From NCBI GenBank assembly GCA_019118245.1, contig DWZJ01000017.1, positions 1-32,482 on the forward strand: DNA of 32,482 nucleotides. The letters are read 5' to 3'. Below are positions 6,977 through 15,088 of this stretch, in pieces. The notes under the pieces were generated by a model. It was given only the letters and a program-made list of their open reading frames with translations, did no database searches and had not been told where the DNA came from. Source of the DNA: Candidatus Oscillibacter excrementigallinarum (GTDB lineage: Bacteria > Bacillota > Clostridia > Oscillospirales > Oscillospiraceae). Numbering within the stretch: position 1 is the first letter of the stretch; every line of letters begins with the position of its first letter. A program made the translations under genes and the position numbers.

Positions 6977-7492
6977 CCGCAGTTTTTTCGCGATCCAGGC
7001 ACCCGCCGTGCCGACAACGGCCCCTACCACAATGCCGCCCAGGATGTCGGTGGGCCAGTGGACGTACAGGTACAGCCGGGAGAAGGCAATGACCGACGCC
7101 AGCACCGCTGCCGGCTTCCACAGGGGGCTGCCGGAGGCCCGCAGGGCGAACACCGCCGCGAAGGACGCCGCCGTGTGGCCCGAGGGGAACGAGGCGTCCG
7201 TGGGGGCCGCGGTCAGCAGCTCCACCGCCGTGTTCACCGCGAAGGGCCGGGCCCGGCCCACCAGGGGCTTCAGGATCATATTGCAGCAGACCAGGTCCAG
7301 GATCAGGGCAAGGGACACCGACACCCCCGTCCACCGGTGTTTTTTCCAAAGCAGCAGCACCGCCGCCAGCAGGATCCAGATCTCCCCGTGGTCACACGTC
7401 CAGCTGACGACCGGCAGCACCGCGTCCAGAAAGCCGCACCGCAGGTGGGCCTGGATCCAGTCCAGCACCGCCAGCTCCGCCGTCTGCATCAT
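6953..7492 (-). CDS. PAP2-family membrane phosphatase
   Basis: PAP2 enzymes remove phosphate from lipid phosphates such as undecaprenyl pyrophosphate or phosphatidate at the membrane. The 179-residue protein has all three catalytic motifs: KPLVGRARP (K-x6-RP), PSGHT, and SRLYLYVHWPTD (SR-x5-H-x3-D). They lie between about five transmembrane segments, as expected for the family. ATG at 7490-7492 has AGGAG 7 bases upstream; a GTG two codons earlier is in frame but badly spaced. The last codons (RVKSKE and the TAG stop) are encoded by heptamer-repeat DNA, so the original C-terminus has been altered or extended by the neighbouring element. The substrate is not determined; an undecaprenyl-pyrophosphate phosphatase role is possible. 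Confidence 0.88.
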   Translation of the reverse strand: MMQTAELAVLDWIQAHLRCGFLDAVLPVVSWTCDHGEIWILLAAVLLLWKKHRWTGVSVSLALILDLVCCNMILKPLVGRARPFAVNTAVELLTAAPTDASFPSGHTAASFAAVFALRASGSPLWKPAAVLASVIAFSRLYLYVHWPTDILGGIVVGAVVGTAGAWIAKKLRKRVKSKE

Positions 7493-7542
7493 ACACACGC
7501 TCCTCTCCCCCGGCGGTCCCGCCGCCGGGCGTCATGGCTGTC

Positions 7543-7572
7543 ATCATACCATATTTTCCCCAGGGAACGCAA
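7543..7572 (-). promoter_or_regulatory. Probable promoter of the PAP2 gene
   Basis: On the minus strand, TTGCGT (7567-7572) and TATGAT (7543-7548) are 18 bases apart, with TG in the extended -10 position, about 50 bases from the start codon. Confidence 0.5.
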
Positions 7573-7643
7573 TGGCCTCCGCCGGTCTCCCCCGCCAAAC
7601 TGCACAAATTCACAGAAAATTTCCAATTTTTTGGAGCCAGCCG

Positions 7644-7672
7644 TTGACAACCGCCTGGGAACGTGGTAGGAT
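7644..7672 (+). promoter_or_regulatory. Sigma-A promoter of the lysine-riboswitch transcript
   Basis: A perfect TTGACA (7644-7649) and TAGGAT (7667-7672) are spaced by 17 bases, with TG in the extended position. Transcription would begin near 7679, just before the riboswitch. Confidence 0.8.
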
Positions 7673-7686
7673 ACCTTCAAAATTGG

Positions 7687-7866
7687 ATCGCTCAGATAGA
7701 GGCGCGGCGTCCATCAGTACCGCTCCGGCAAGGCCAGGCAGCCGCCGGGTGGGAAAGGGTCCGCCGCCGAAGTGCCGGGACGATGCCTGTCCTTCCGGTG
7801 CTGGGCCGTCAGGGAATACCTGCCGGACTGTCACAAACCTTTGTGAAGCGCTATCGATGGCTGTTC
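7687..7866 (+). promoter_or_regulatory. Lysine riboswitch (L-box)
   Basis: The leader carries the conserved L-box elements in order: AGATAGAGGCGCG at 7694-7706, the CAGTA segment, GGGAAAGGG near 7751, CGCCGAAG near 7766, GCCGGACTGTCAC near 7822-7834, and GTGAAGCGCTATC ending at 7855. GATAG (7695-7699) can pair with CTATC (7851-7855) to close the P1 helix. A terminator follows at 7905. In this class lysine binding favours the terminator, so the downstream importer would be off when lysine is plentiful. Confidence 0.9.
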
Positions 7867-7904
7867 GGAAGTCCCCTCATGCGGGGCGCCTTTCCGTCGT
7901 TTCC

Positions 7905-7935
7905 ATGGACCGCTTGACAAAGCGGTCCATTTTTT
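7905..7935 (+). terminator. Riboswitch-controlled terminator
   Basis: An 11-bp stem, ATGGACCGCTT / AAGCGGTCCAT, with a GACA loop is followed by T6. It lies about 50 bases after the lysine-riboswitch core and 75 bases before the first importer gene, as expected for transcriptional control. Confidence 0.85.
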
Positions 7936-8011
7936 GTCCTCACCCTGCCGGCGGCGGGCGCGGCGAGGGCATCGGAACCGCCGCGGAGTATTTTTGGAAA
8001 GGTGAATGAAC

Positions 8012-8914
8012 ATGAAGAGACTTCTGACCCTGCTGATGGCCCTGGCCATGACCGCCTCCCTGGCCGCCTGCGGCGGCAGCACCGGCGACTCCGGTGACAC
8101 CGCCGGCACCGAGGGCGGCGCGGCCTCCGGCGAGACCACGGCCGTGTCCTCCGGCGTGGAGGACGGCGTGCTGACCATCGCCATGGAGTGCGCCTACGCC
8201 CCCTACAACTGGACCCAGAGCGACGACTCCAACGGCGCCGTGCCCATCAAGGACTCCACCGAGTACGCCAACGGCTACGACGTGATGATGGCCAAGAAGA
8301 TCTGCGAGGCCAACGGCTGGGAGCTGGAGATCGTCCGGACCGACTGGGACTCCCTGGTGCCCGGCGTCCAGTCCGGCGTGTATGACGCCGTCATCGCCGG
8401 CCAGTCCATGACCGCCGACCGCATGGAGCAGGTGGACTTCGCGGGCCCCTACTACTACGCCTCCATCGTCTGCGTCACCAAGGCCGACAGCCCCTACGCC
8501 TCCGCCGCCGGCATCAGCGACCTGTCCGGCGGCACCTGCACCGCCCAGATCGCCACCATCTGGTATGACTCCATGCTGCCCCAGATCGAGGGCGCCCAGA
8601 TCCAGCCCGCCGCCGAGACCGCGCCCGCCATGCTGATGGCCCTGGAGACCGGCACCGTGGACTTCATCTGCACCGACATGCCCACCGCCATGGGCGCCGT
8701 GGCCGCCTATCCCGACATGACCATCCTGGACTTCTCCGACAGCGACGACAACTTCGTGGCCGACGAGGGCGACATCAACATCGGCGTGTCCGTCATGAAG
8801 GGCAACACCGAGCTGAAGGACGCCATCGACAGCGTGCTCTCCACCATGACCGCCGACGACTTCAACGCCATGATGGACGAGGCCATCGCCATCCAGCCCC
8901 TGAGCGAGGGCTGA
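8012..8914 (+). CDS. Amino-acid ABC transporter substrate-binding lipoprotein (predicted lysine)
   Basis: This is the extracytoplasmic receptor of a polar-amino-acid uptake system. The 300-residue protein starts with a signal peptide ending in the lipobox SLAAC (Cys20) and a Gly/Thr/Ser-rich linker. A type-2 periplasmic-binding fold follows: LTIAMECAYAPYNW, NGYDVMMAKKICEANGWELEIV, VPGVQSGVYDAVIAGQSMTADRMEQVDFAGPYY, GTVDFICTDMPTAM. The bacterial SBP_bac_3 signature 'R.......F..PYY' is clear. Two ATGs compete: 8006 is only 3 bases from AAAGG, 8012 is 9 bases away and preferred. The riboswitch upstream points to lysine or a related basic amino acid as ligand, which is inference. Codons are strongly C-ending, as in abundant proteins. 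A stem-loop downstream may stabilise its mRNA. Confidence 0.9.
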   Translation: MKRLLTLLMALAMTASLAACGGSTGDSGDTAGTEGGAASGETTAVSSGVEDGVLTIAMECAYAPYNWTQSDDSNGAVPIKDSTEYANGYDVMMAKKICEANGWELEIVRTDWDSLVPGVQSGVYDAVIAGQSMTADRMEQVDFAGPYYYASIVCVTKADSPYASAAGISDLSGGTCTAQIATIWYDSMLPQIEGAQIQPAAETAPAMLMALETGTVDFICTDMPTAMGAVAAYPDMTILDFSDSDDNFVADEGDINIGVSVMKGNTELKDAIDSVLSTMTADDFNAMMDEAIAIQPLSEG

Positions 8915-8944
8915 GCGCGGCCCCTCTCAAGCGTCTTTTCCCCG

Positions 8945-8974
8945 GAGCGGGAGGTATCTGCGTACCTCCCGCTC
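8945..8974 (+). other. Intercistronic stem-loop
   Basis: A perfect 12-bp stem, GAGCGGGAGGTA / TACCTCCCGCTC, with a 6-base loop lies between the binding-protein gene and the permease gene. It has no T-run, so it more likely stabilises the upstream message or reduces read-through than terminates fully. Such a structure is common where the binding protein must outnumber the membrane parts. Confidence 0.7.
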
Positions 8975-9074
8975 TGGGACGCGTCGGAAGGCGGGCGCGG
9001 CGCGCGCCCCTCTTCCGATGTGCCCCAGAACCGCGGATTACCACCAACCATCAAAAGAGAAGGGAGTCTCCCCC

Positions 9075-9950
9075 ATGGAACGATTTGCACAGCTGGGCGC
9101 CGACATCGTAAAGCTCTGGGAGCGAAGCGGCGGCGACTATCTCAACGGCATCCAGAACACCCTGATCCTGGCCATCGTGGCCACCATCATCGGCTGCATC
9201 ATCGGCTTCGTATGCGGCGTCCTCAACACCATCCCCTGCTCCAAGTCCGATCCCCCCGTCAAGCGGTTCTTCGTCAAGCTGATCCGGGTGATCGTGCGGG
9301 TCTATGTGGAGGTCTTCCGGGGCACGCCCATGATGCTCCAGGCCGTGTTCATCTACTACGGCCTGCCCTATTTCACCAATAACACGGTCCAGTGGCCCAA
9401 CGTCTGGATGGCGGCCATCCTGGTGGTCTCCATCAACACCGGCGCCTATATGGCGGAGTCCGTCCGGGGCGGCATCATCTCCATCGACCCCGGCCAGACC
9501 GAGGGCGCCAAGGCCATCGGCATGACCCATGTGCAGACCATGACCAGCGTCATCCTGCCCCAGGCCCTGCGCAACATCATGCCCCAGATCGGCAACAACC
9601 TGATCATCAACATCAAGGACTCCTCGGTCATGTTCATCATCTCCTTCACGGAGTTCTTCGCCGCTCACCGGGGCGCGGTGGGTGCCACCTACCTCTACTT
9701 CCCCTCCGCCACCATCGAGATGGCGGGCTACCTGACCATGACGCTGATCGCCTCCTTCCTCCTGCGCTGGGTGGAGAAGCGGATGGACGGCAGCAGCGAT
9801 TACGAGCTGGTGCAGGAGGACCCCCTGGTGATGACCGCCGGCACCTACAGCCACCCCGACCGGGGCACGCCCTTTGACGAGCGGAGCCCGGAGGAACGGG
9901 AGCGGATCCGCCAGGAACTGAAGCACGGCCGCACGAGAGGAGATCGCTGA
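9075..9950 (+). CDS. Amino-acid ABC transporter permease
   Basis: This is the membrane-spanning part of the same importer. The 291-residue protein begins [16 protein letters not shown] and has about five transmembrane helices. The first includes [21 protein letters not shown], followed by [21 protein letters not shown], which is typical of the HisM/GlnP (HEQRo) family. The EAA loop that contacts the ATPase reads [20 protein letters not shown] with an [11 protein letters not shown] extension. The C-terminal 50 residues are charged and longer than in most homologues. ATG at 9075 has AGGGAG upstream; an open frame extends to 9018 without a site. It ends one base before the ATPase start. Confidence 0.92.
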   Translation: MERFAQLGADIVKLWERSGGDYLNGIQNTLILAIVATIIGCIIGFVCGVLNTIPCSKSDPPVKRFFVKLIRVIVRVYVEVFRGTPMMLQAVFIYYGLPYFTNNTVQWPNVWMAAILVVSINTGAYMAESVRGGIISIDPGQTEGAKAIGMTHVQTMTSVILPQALRNIMPQIGNNLIINIKDSSVMFIISFTEFFAAHRGAVGATYLYFPSATIEMAGYLTMTLIASFLLRWVEKRMDGSSDYELVQEDPLVMTAGTYSHPDRGTPFDERSPEERERIRQELKHGRTRGDR

Positions 9951-9951
9951 C

Positions 9952-10692
9952 ATGGACGATATGATTTTGGAGATCCGGCATCTTGGCAAGTCCTTCGGCA
10001 CCCACGAGGTGCTGCGGGACATCGACTTCACGGTGCAGAAGGGCGACGTCACCAGCATCATCGGCTCCTCCGGCTCCGGCAAGAGCACCCTGCTGCGGTG
10101 CATCAACCTGCTGGAGACCCCCACCAGCGGCGAGATCCTGTACCACGGCCAGAGCGTCACCGGCCCCAAGGTCAACGCGCCGGAGTACCGCTCCCACGTG
10201 GGCATGGTGTTCCAGTCCTTCAACCTGTTCAACAACATGACCGTGCTGGAGAACTGCGTGGTGGGCCAGGTGAAGGTGCTGAAAAAGGACAGGGAGACCG
10301 CCCGGAAAAACGCCATGCGGTATCTGGAGCAGGTGGGCATGGCCCCCTACATCAACGCCAAGCCCCGGCAGATCTCCGGCGGCCAGAAGCAGCGGGTGGC
10401 CATCGCCCGGGCCCTGGCCATGGAGCCGGAGGTGCTTCTGTTCGACGAGCCCACCTCCGCCCTGGACCCGGAGATGGTGGGGGAGGTCCTCTCCGTCATG
10501 CGGGGCCTGGCGGACAGCGGCATGACCATGCTGGTGGTGACCCACGAGATGGCCTTTGCCCGGGACGTCAGCAGCCGGGTGGTGTACATGAACCAGGGCG
10601 TCATCTGCGAGGAGGGCACGCCGGAGCAGGTCTTCGGCGATCCCCAGCGGCAGGAGACGCGGGACTTCCTCTCCCGGTTCCGGCAGAGTTGA
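9952..10692 (+). CDS. Amino-acid ABC transporter ATP-binding protein
   Basis: The 246-residue ATPase powers the importer. It has Walker [10 protein letters not shown] (about residues 38-46), Q-loop VFQSFNLF, signature [16 protein letters not shown] (I replacing the usual L), Walker [14 protein letters not shown] and the switch histidine in THEM. These features match the GlnQ/HisP group of polar-amino-acid ATPases. The ATG has GAGGAG 9 bases upstream. The stop is followed at once by a strong terminator, so the transcript is riboswitch, binding protein, permease, ATPase. Confidence 0.94.
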   Translation: MDDMILEIRHLGKSFGTHEVLRDIDFTVQKGDVTSIIGSSGSGKSTLLRCINLLETPTSGEILYHGQSVTGPKVNAPEYRSHVGMVFQSFNLFNNMTVLENCVVGQVKVLKKDRETARKNAMRYLEQVGMAPYINAKPRQISGGQKQRVAIARALAMEPEVLLFDEPTSALDPEMVGEVLSVMRGLADSGMTMLVVTHEMAFARDVSSRVVYMNQGVICEEGTPEQVFGDPQRQETRDFLSRFRQS

Positions 10693-10701
10693 ACACGCGC
10701 A

Positions 10702-10739
10702 TTTCCCCGGAGGCAGACCGCCTCCGGGGAAATTTTTTT
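10702..10739 (+). terminator. Rho-independent terminator after the ABC importer
   Basis: A 13-bp stem, TTTCCCCGGAGGC / GCCTCCGGGGAAA, with a 5-base loop is followed by T7. Confidence 0.92.
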
Positions 10740-10755
10740 GCGGCTGTTGCAGCTA

Positions 10756-10803
10756 CCACTTGTTCTTGTGGGAAATCCGGTCTACAATAACAATATCTTG
10801 TGT
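10756..10803 (+). promoter_or_regulatory. nrdG promoter with tandem NrdR-box-like sites
   Basis: TTGTTC (10760-10765) and TACAAT (10783-10788) are 17 bases apart. A 16-mer at 10788-10803 matches the NrdR-box consensus ACACWATATATWGTGT at 13 of 16 positions. A weaker one (10 of 16, with CCAC...GTGG ends) lies at 10756-10771, 32 bases earlier. The sites overlap the -35 and the end of the -10, suiting repression by NrdR. Confidence 0.65.
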
Positions 10804-10822
10804 CGGACAGGAGGCGGACCAG

Positions 10823-11518
10823 ATGCACATCCACGGGCTCCAGAAGCTGGCCATGGTGGACTATCCCGGAAAACTGGCGGCCACGGTGTTCACCGGCGGC
10901 TGCGACCTGCGGTGTCCCTTCTGCCACAACGCCCTGCTGGTGACCCGGCTAGCGGAGACGCCGGAGATCCCCGCGGAGGAGGTCCTGGCCTTCCTGGCCA
11001 CCCGGCGGGGCCTTTTGGACGGGGTGGTCCTCACCGGCGGGGAGCCGCTGCTCCAGCCGGACGCGGCGGACTTCCTGCGGCAGGTGCGGGACCTGGGCTT
11101 TGCCGTGAAGCTGGACACCAACGGCTGCCACCCGGCGGCCCTGGCGGATATTCTGGACCAGGGACTGGCGGACTATGTGGCCATGGACGTGAAGAACAGC
11201 CCCGCCCGGTACGCGGAGACCGTGGGGGTGCCGAACTTTGACCTGGCCCCGGTGAAGGAGAGCGTCCGGCTGCTGCGGCAGAGCCACATAGACTACGAGT
11301 TCCGCACCACCCTGGTGCGGGAGCTCCACACCGGGGCGGACCTGGACGATATCGCCGCCTGGCTGGAGGGGGCGCCCCGGTATTTTCTCCAGAACTTCGT
11401 GGACTCCGGCAACCTCATTGGCCGGGGATACCACGGCTTTTCCGCGGCGGAGCTCCACGCCTTCGCGGCGCGGATGGCCCCCCACTTCGGCGCCGTGGCG
11501 GTGCGGGGCGTGGAGTAG
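10823..11518 (+). CDS. nrdG: Anaerobic ribonucleoside-triphosphate reductase activating protein
   Basis: NrdG is a radical-SAM enzyme that uses a 4Fe-4S cluster and S-adenosylmethionine to place the glycyl radical on NrdD. The 231-residue protein has the cluster motif CDLRCPFC (Cys27, Cys31, Cys34), then VVLTGGEPLLQPD and VKLDTNGCHP, which are normal radical-SAM core strands, and VAMDVKNSP. It resembles the NrdG2-type group (TIGR02495-like), somewhat longer than the E. coli protein. ATG at 10823 has AGGAGG 8 bases upstream; the open frame extends further but overlaps the promoter. nrdD follows after 175 bases and has its own promoter. Confidence 0.92.
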   Translation: MHIHGLQKLAMVDYPGKLAATVFTGGCDLRCPFCHNALLVTRLAETPEIPAEEVLAFLATRRGLLDGVVLTGGEPLLQPDAADFLRQVRDLGFAVKLDTNGCHPAALADILDQGLADYVAMDVKNSPARYAETVGVPNFDLAPVKESVRLLRQSHIDYEFRTTLVRELHTGADLDDIAAWLEGAPRYFLQNFVDSGNLIGRGYHGFSAAELHAFAARMAPHFGAVAVRGVE

Positions 11519-11555
11519 CCCCGAAAAAATTTTTCAGCGTTTTCACAGAAATCAA

Positions 11556-11608
11556 ACCCAAGATATAGTGGTTCTTCTAATTGACACCACCACAGGAAGT
11601 GGTAAAAT
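11556..11608 (+). promoter_or_regulatory. nrdD promoter with tandem NrdR-box-like sites
   Basis: A perfect TTGACA (11581-11586) and TAAAAT (11603-11608) are 16 bases apart. The 16-mer at 11556-11571 matches the NrdR-box consensus at 13 of 16 positions. A degenerate partner with CCAC...GTGG ends fills the spacer at 11587-11602, 31 bases downstream (three helical turns). The leader then has a GGGGCG/CGCCCC hairpin near 11618-11635 before the gene. Confidence 0.7.
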
Positions 11609-11693
11609 GATAAATACGGGGCGCATCCGCCCCGGTTTATTTGTGTGTGTTCGCACGGGCTGTCAAGATCAAACAAGAGAAAGCAGGGGTTTC

Positions 11694-14087
11694 ATGTATC
11701 AGGTCGTCAAGCGGGATGGGAAGATCGCATCTTTTGACATCTCCAAAATCAGCACCGCCATCACCAAGGCCTTCGAGGCCACCCAAAAGGAGTACAATCC
11801 GGACATCATCGACCTTCTGGCCCTGAAGGTCACGGCGGACTACCAGGACAAGATCCACGACGGCAGGGTCACGGTGGAGGACATCCAGGACAGCGTGGAG
11901 AGCGTGCTGGGCAAGGCCGGCTATGAGGACGTGGCCAAGGCCTACATCCTCTACCGCAAGCAGCGGGAGAAGATCCGCAACCTCCACTCCACCATGCTGG
12001 ACTACAAGGAGCTGGTGGACAACTACCTGCACATCAACGACTGGCGGGTGAAGGAGAACTCCACCGTCACCTACTCCGTGGGCGGCCTGATCCTGTCCAA
12101 CTCCGGCGCCATCACCGCCAACTACTGGCTCAGCGAGGTCTATGACCAGGAGATCGCCAATGCCCACCGGGACGGCGACATCCACCTCCACGACCTGTCC
12201 ATGCTCACCGGCTACTGCGCCGGCTGGAGTTTGAAGCAGCTGATCCAGCAGGGCCTGGGCATCCCCGGCAAGATCAACTCCACCCCGGCCAGCCACCTGT
12301 CCACCCTCTGCAACCAGATGGTGAACTTCTTAGGCATCATGCAGAACGAGTGGGCCGGCGCCCAGGCGTTCAGCTCCTTCGACACGTACCTGGCCCCCTT
12401 CGTGAAGGTGGACAACCTGACCCAGAAGGAGGTCAAGCAGTGCATCCAGTCCTTCGTGTTCGGCGTGAACACCCCCAGCCGCTGGGGGACCCAGGCGCCC
12501 TTCTCCAACATCACTTTGGACTGGACCGTCCCCAAGGACCTGGAGAACCTACCGGCCATCGTGGGCGGCAAGGAGCAGGACTTCACCTACGGCGACTGCA
12601 AGAAGGAAATGGACATGGTGAACAAGGCGTTCATCGAGATCATGACCGAGGGCGACGCCGACGGCCGGGGCTTCCAGTACCCCATCCCCACCTACTCCAT
12701 CACCAAGGACTTCGACTGGTCCGACACGGAGAACAACCGCCTGCTGTTCGAGATGACCGCCAAGTACGGCACCCCCTACTTCTCCAACTACATCAACTCC
12801 GACATGGAGCCCTCTGACGTGCGCAGCATGTGCTGCCGCCTGCGGCTGGACCTGCGGGAGCTGCGGAAGAAGTCCGGCGGCTACTTCGGCTCCGGCGAGT
12901 CCACCGGCAGCGTGGGCGTGGTGACCATCAACCTGCCCCGGATCGCCTACCTGAGCCAGACGCCGGAGGAGTTCTACCAGCGGCTGGACCACATCATGGA
13001 CATCGCCGCCCGGAGCCTGAAGGTGAAGCGCACCGTCATCACCAAGCTGATGGACGCGGGCCTGTACCCCTATACGAAATACTACCTGGGCACCTTTGAC
13101 AACCACTTCTCCACCATCGGCCTCATCGGCATGAACGAGGTGGGCCTGAACGCCAGGTGGCTGCGGAAGGACCTGACCCATCCGGAGACCCAGCAGTTCG
13201 CGAAAGACGTGCTGAACCACATGCGGGAGCGGCTGAAGGACTACCAGGAGCAGTACGGCGACCTGTACAACCTGGAGGCCACCCCGGCGGAGTCCACCAC
13301 CTACCGGCTGGCCAAGCACGACGTGGCCAAGTACCCCGACATCATCACCGCCGCCAAGAAGCCCGGGGACACGCCCTACTACACCAACTCCTCCCACCTG
13401 CCGGTGGGCTACACCGACGACATCTTCGAGGCCCTGGCCATCCAGGACGACCTGCAGACCCTGTACACCTCCGGCACGGTGTTCCATGCCTTCCTGGGCG
13501 AGAAGCTGCCGGACTGGAAGGCCGCCGCCAACCTGGTGCGGAAGATCGCGGAGAACTTCAAGCTTCCCTACTACACCATGTCCCCCACCTACTCCATCTG
13601 CCCGGACCACGGCTACCTCTCCGGCGAGCACTTCACCTGCCCGGAGTGCGGGCAGAAATGCGAGGTCTGGAGCCGCATCACCGGCTACTACCGCCCGGTG
13701 CAGAACTGGAACGACGGCAAGGTCCAGGAGTTCAAGGACCGAAAGGAGTACGAGGTGGAGAACTCCCGCCTGGAGGGCCGCCGCCTCTGCGACCGGGAGT
13801 CCGCGGCGGAGCCCGCCCCGGGCACCGCCCCCACCGCCCCGGCGGAGCGGGGCGAGGACGGACTGTTCCTCTTCACCACCAAGACCTGCCCCAACTGCAA
13901 GATCGCCAAGAGCGAGCTGGAGAAGGCGGGCCTCCATTACCAGGTGATGGACGTCAGCGAGCACATGGACCTGGTGAGCCAGTACGGCATCCAGCAGGCC
14001 CCCACCCTGATCGTCCGCCACGGGGACCAGGTGGAGAAGCTGGCGAACGCCTCCACCATCAAGAAGTTCGCCAGCCAGAGCAAGTGA
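11694..14087 (+). CDS. nrdD: Anaerobic ribonucleoside-triphosphate reductase with C-terminal redoxin domain
   Basis: NrdD makes deoxynucleotides from ribonucleoside triphosphates without oxygen. The 797-residue chain has an ATP-cone at about 1-95 (MYQVVKRDGKIASFDISKI), the ten-stranded glycyl-radical barrel, and a zinc site with cysteines 636, 649, 652 and 656. The radical loop is RITGYYRPVQNWNDGK, with Gly664 as the radical residue. After a Pro/Ala/Glu-rich linker (about 702-722) comes a glutaredoxin-like domain with KTCPNC (Cys732 and Cys735) and the cis-proline segment QAPTLIV. The fusion suggests the enzyme is reduced by thiols through its own redoxin domain and not by formate; that is inference. 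ATG at 11694 follows a weak GGGG site. A thioredoxin-reductase-like gene is next. Confidence 0.95.
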   Translation: MYQVVKRDGKIASFDISKISTAITKAFEATQKEYNPDIIDLLALKVTADYQDKIHDGRVTVEDIQDSVESVLGKAGYEDVAKAYILYRKQREKIRNLHSTMLDYKELVDNYLHINDWRVKENSTVTYSVGGLILSNSGAITANYWLSEVYDQEIANAHRDGDIHLHDLSMLTGYCAGWSLKQLIQQGLGIPGKINSTPASHLSTLCNQMVNFLGIMQNEWAGAQAFSSFDTYLAPFVKVDNLTQKEVKQCIQSFVFGVNTPSRWGTQAPFSNITLDWTVPKDLENLPAIVGGKEQDFTYGDCKKEMDMVNKAFIEIMTEGDADGRGFQYPIPTYSITKDFDWSDTENNRLLFEMTAKYGTPYFSNYINSDMEPSDVRSMCCRLRLDLRELRKKSGGYFGSGESTGSVGVVTINLPRIAYLSQTPEEFYQRLDHIMDIAARSLKVKRTVITKLMDAGLYPYTKYYLGTFDNHFSTIGLIGMNEVGLNARWLRKDLTHPETQQFAKDVLNHMRERLKDYQEQYGDLYNLEATPAESTTYRLAKHDVAKYPDIITAAKKPGDTPYYTNSSHLPVGYTDDIFEALAIQDDLQTLYTSGTVFHAFLGEKLPDWKAAANLVRKIAENFKLPYYTMSPTYSICPDHGYLSGEHFTCPECGQKCEVWSRITGYYRPVQNWNDGKVQEFKDRKEYEVENSRLEGRRLCDRESAAEPAPGTAPTAPAERGEDGLFLFTTKTCPNCKIAKSELEKAGLHYQVMDVSEHMDLVSQYGIQQAPTLIVRHGDQVEKLANASTIKKFASQSK

Positions 14088-14105
14088 GCGCTGGAATCGA
14101 CAACC

Positions 14106-14135
14106 AAAAAGGAGGGACTTCCGTCCCTCCTTTTT
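14106..14135 (+). terminator. Bidirectional-type terminator after nrdD
   Basis: A 13-bp stem, AAAAAGGAGGGAC / GTCCCTCCTTTTT, with a 4-base loop has A5 before and T5 within its right arm. It begins 18 bases after the nrdD stop. Some read-through to trxB is likely because no clear promoter separates them. Confidence 0.85.
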
Positions 14136-14161
14136 CATCCCATACAAGTGAGGTCATCACC

Positions 14162-15088
14162 ATGGAACCCTATTTCGACATCGTCATCGTGGGCGGCGGC
14201 CCGGCCGGGCTCACCGCCGCCATCTACGCCCGCCGGGCGGGCAGGTCTGTGCTGCTGCTGGAGAAGGAGGGCTTCGGCGGGCAGATCGCCTCCGCCCCCA
14301 AGGTGGAGAACTTCCCCGGCTTCTCCGCCATCTCCGGCGCGGAGCTCGCCGACCGGCTGTTCAGCCAGGCGGAGGCCCTGGGGGCCCGGCTGGAGCTGGA
14401 GGAGGTGCTGGAGATCCGGGACGGGGCCCCCAAGCGGGTGGTCACCGACTACGGCGCCTATCTGGCCGGGGCGGTGATCCTGGCCGCCGGGATGCGCCGC
14501 CGGACCCTGGGCCTGCCCGGGGAGGATCATCTGGCGGGGATCTCCTTCTGCGCCGTGTGCGACGGGGCCTTTTACGCGGGGCAGGACGTGGCCGTGGCCG
14601 GCGGCGGCAGCGCCGCCCTGCAGGACGCCCTGTATTTGGCGGACCTCTGCCGCCATGTGACCGTCCTCCACCGGCGGGCGGACTTCCGGGCGGACCCCAT
14701 CCTGGTGGAGGAGGCCCTGGGCCGGGCCAACCTGACCCTGCTGCCCTCCACGGTGGTGGAAGGGCTGGAGGGCACGGACCACCTCACCAGCCTGACGGTG
14801 CGGAGCACCGCCGACGGCACAGTCTCCCACCTGCCGGCGGCCGCCCTGTTCCAGGCGGTGGGCCACCTGCCGGAGAGCGGCCTGGCCCGGTCCCTGGGGG
14901 TCCCGGTGGACGGGGCGGGCTTCATCGCCGCCGGGGAGGACTGCGCCACCCCGGTGCCCGGCGTGTTCGCGGCCGGGGACGTGCGGGCCAAGGCCGTCCG
15001 CCAGCTGACCACCGCCTGCGCCGACGGCGCCGTGGCCGCCCTGGCGGCCTGCGCGGCGCACGAGCACGCTTATCCTGCAAAAGCGTGA
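14162..15088 (+). CDS. trxB: Thioredoxin-reductase-like FAD/NAD(P)H disulfide reductase
   Basis: The 308-residue flavoprotein has the FAD-binding GGGPAGLTAAIYARRAG near the start, the redox-active CAVC (Cys130 and Cys133), a second dinucleotide fold GGGSAALQDALYLADL, the NADPH-phosphate-contacting HRRADFR, and the C-terminal GVFAAGDVRAKAVRQL. This is the low-molecular-weight TrxB layout. ATG at 14162 has GAGG 8 bases upstream; the long upstream open frame is a shadow of nrdD. Its place right after nrdD suggests it reduces the redoxin domain fused to NrdD (inference). The TGA stop is formed where coding DNA meets a GTGAAGAG heptamer, so the C-terminus abuts a repeat element. Confidence 0.92.
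   Translation: MEPYFDIVIVGGGPAGLTAAIYARRAGRSVLLLEKEGFGGQIASAPKVENFPGFSAISGAELADRLFSQAEALGARLELEEVLEIRDGAPKRVVTDYGAYLAGAVILAAGMRRRTLGLPGEDHLAGISFCAVCDGAFYAGQDVAVAGGGSAALQDALYLADLCRHVTVLHRRADFRADPILVEEALGRANLTLLPSTVVEGLEGTDHLTSLTVRSTADGTVSHLPAAALFQAVGHLPESGLARSLGVPVDGAGFIAAGEDCATPVPGVFAAGDVRAKAVRQLTTACADGAVAALAACAAHEHAYPAKA

Noticed and set aside
8945-8974. The intercistronic stem as a full terminator
   Set aside because: There is no T-run after the stem, and the permease and ATPase genes clearly belong to the same unit without another promoter.
12549-14147. A 532-codon minus-strand open frame opposite nrdD
   Set aside because: It has the same shadow composition. nrdD on the other strand has full family motifs throughout.
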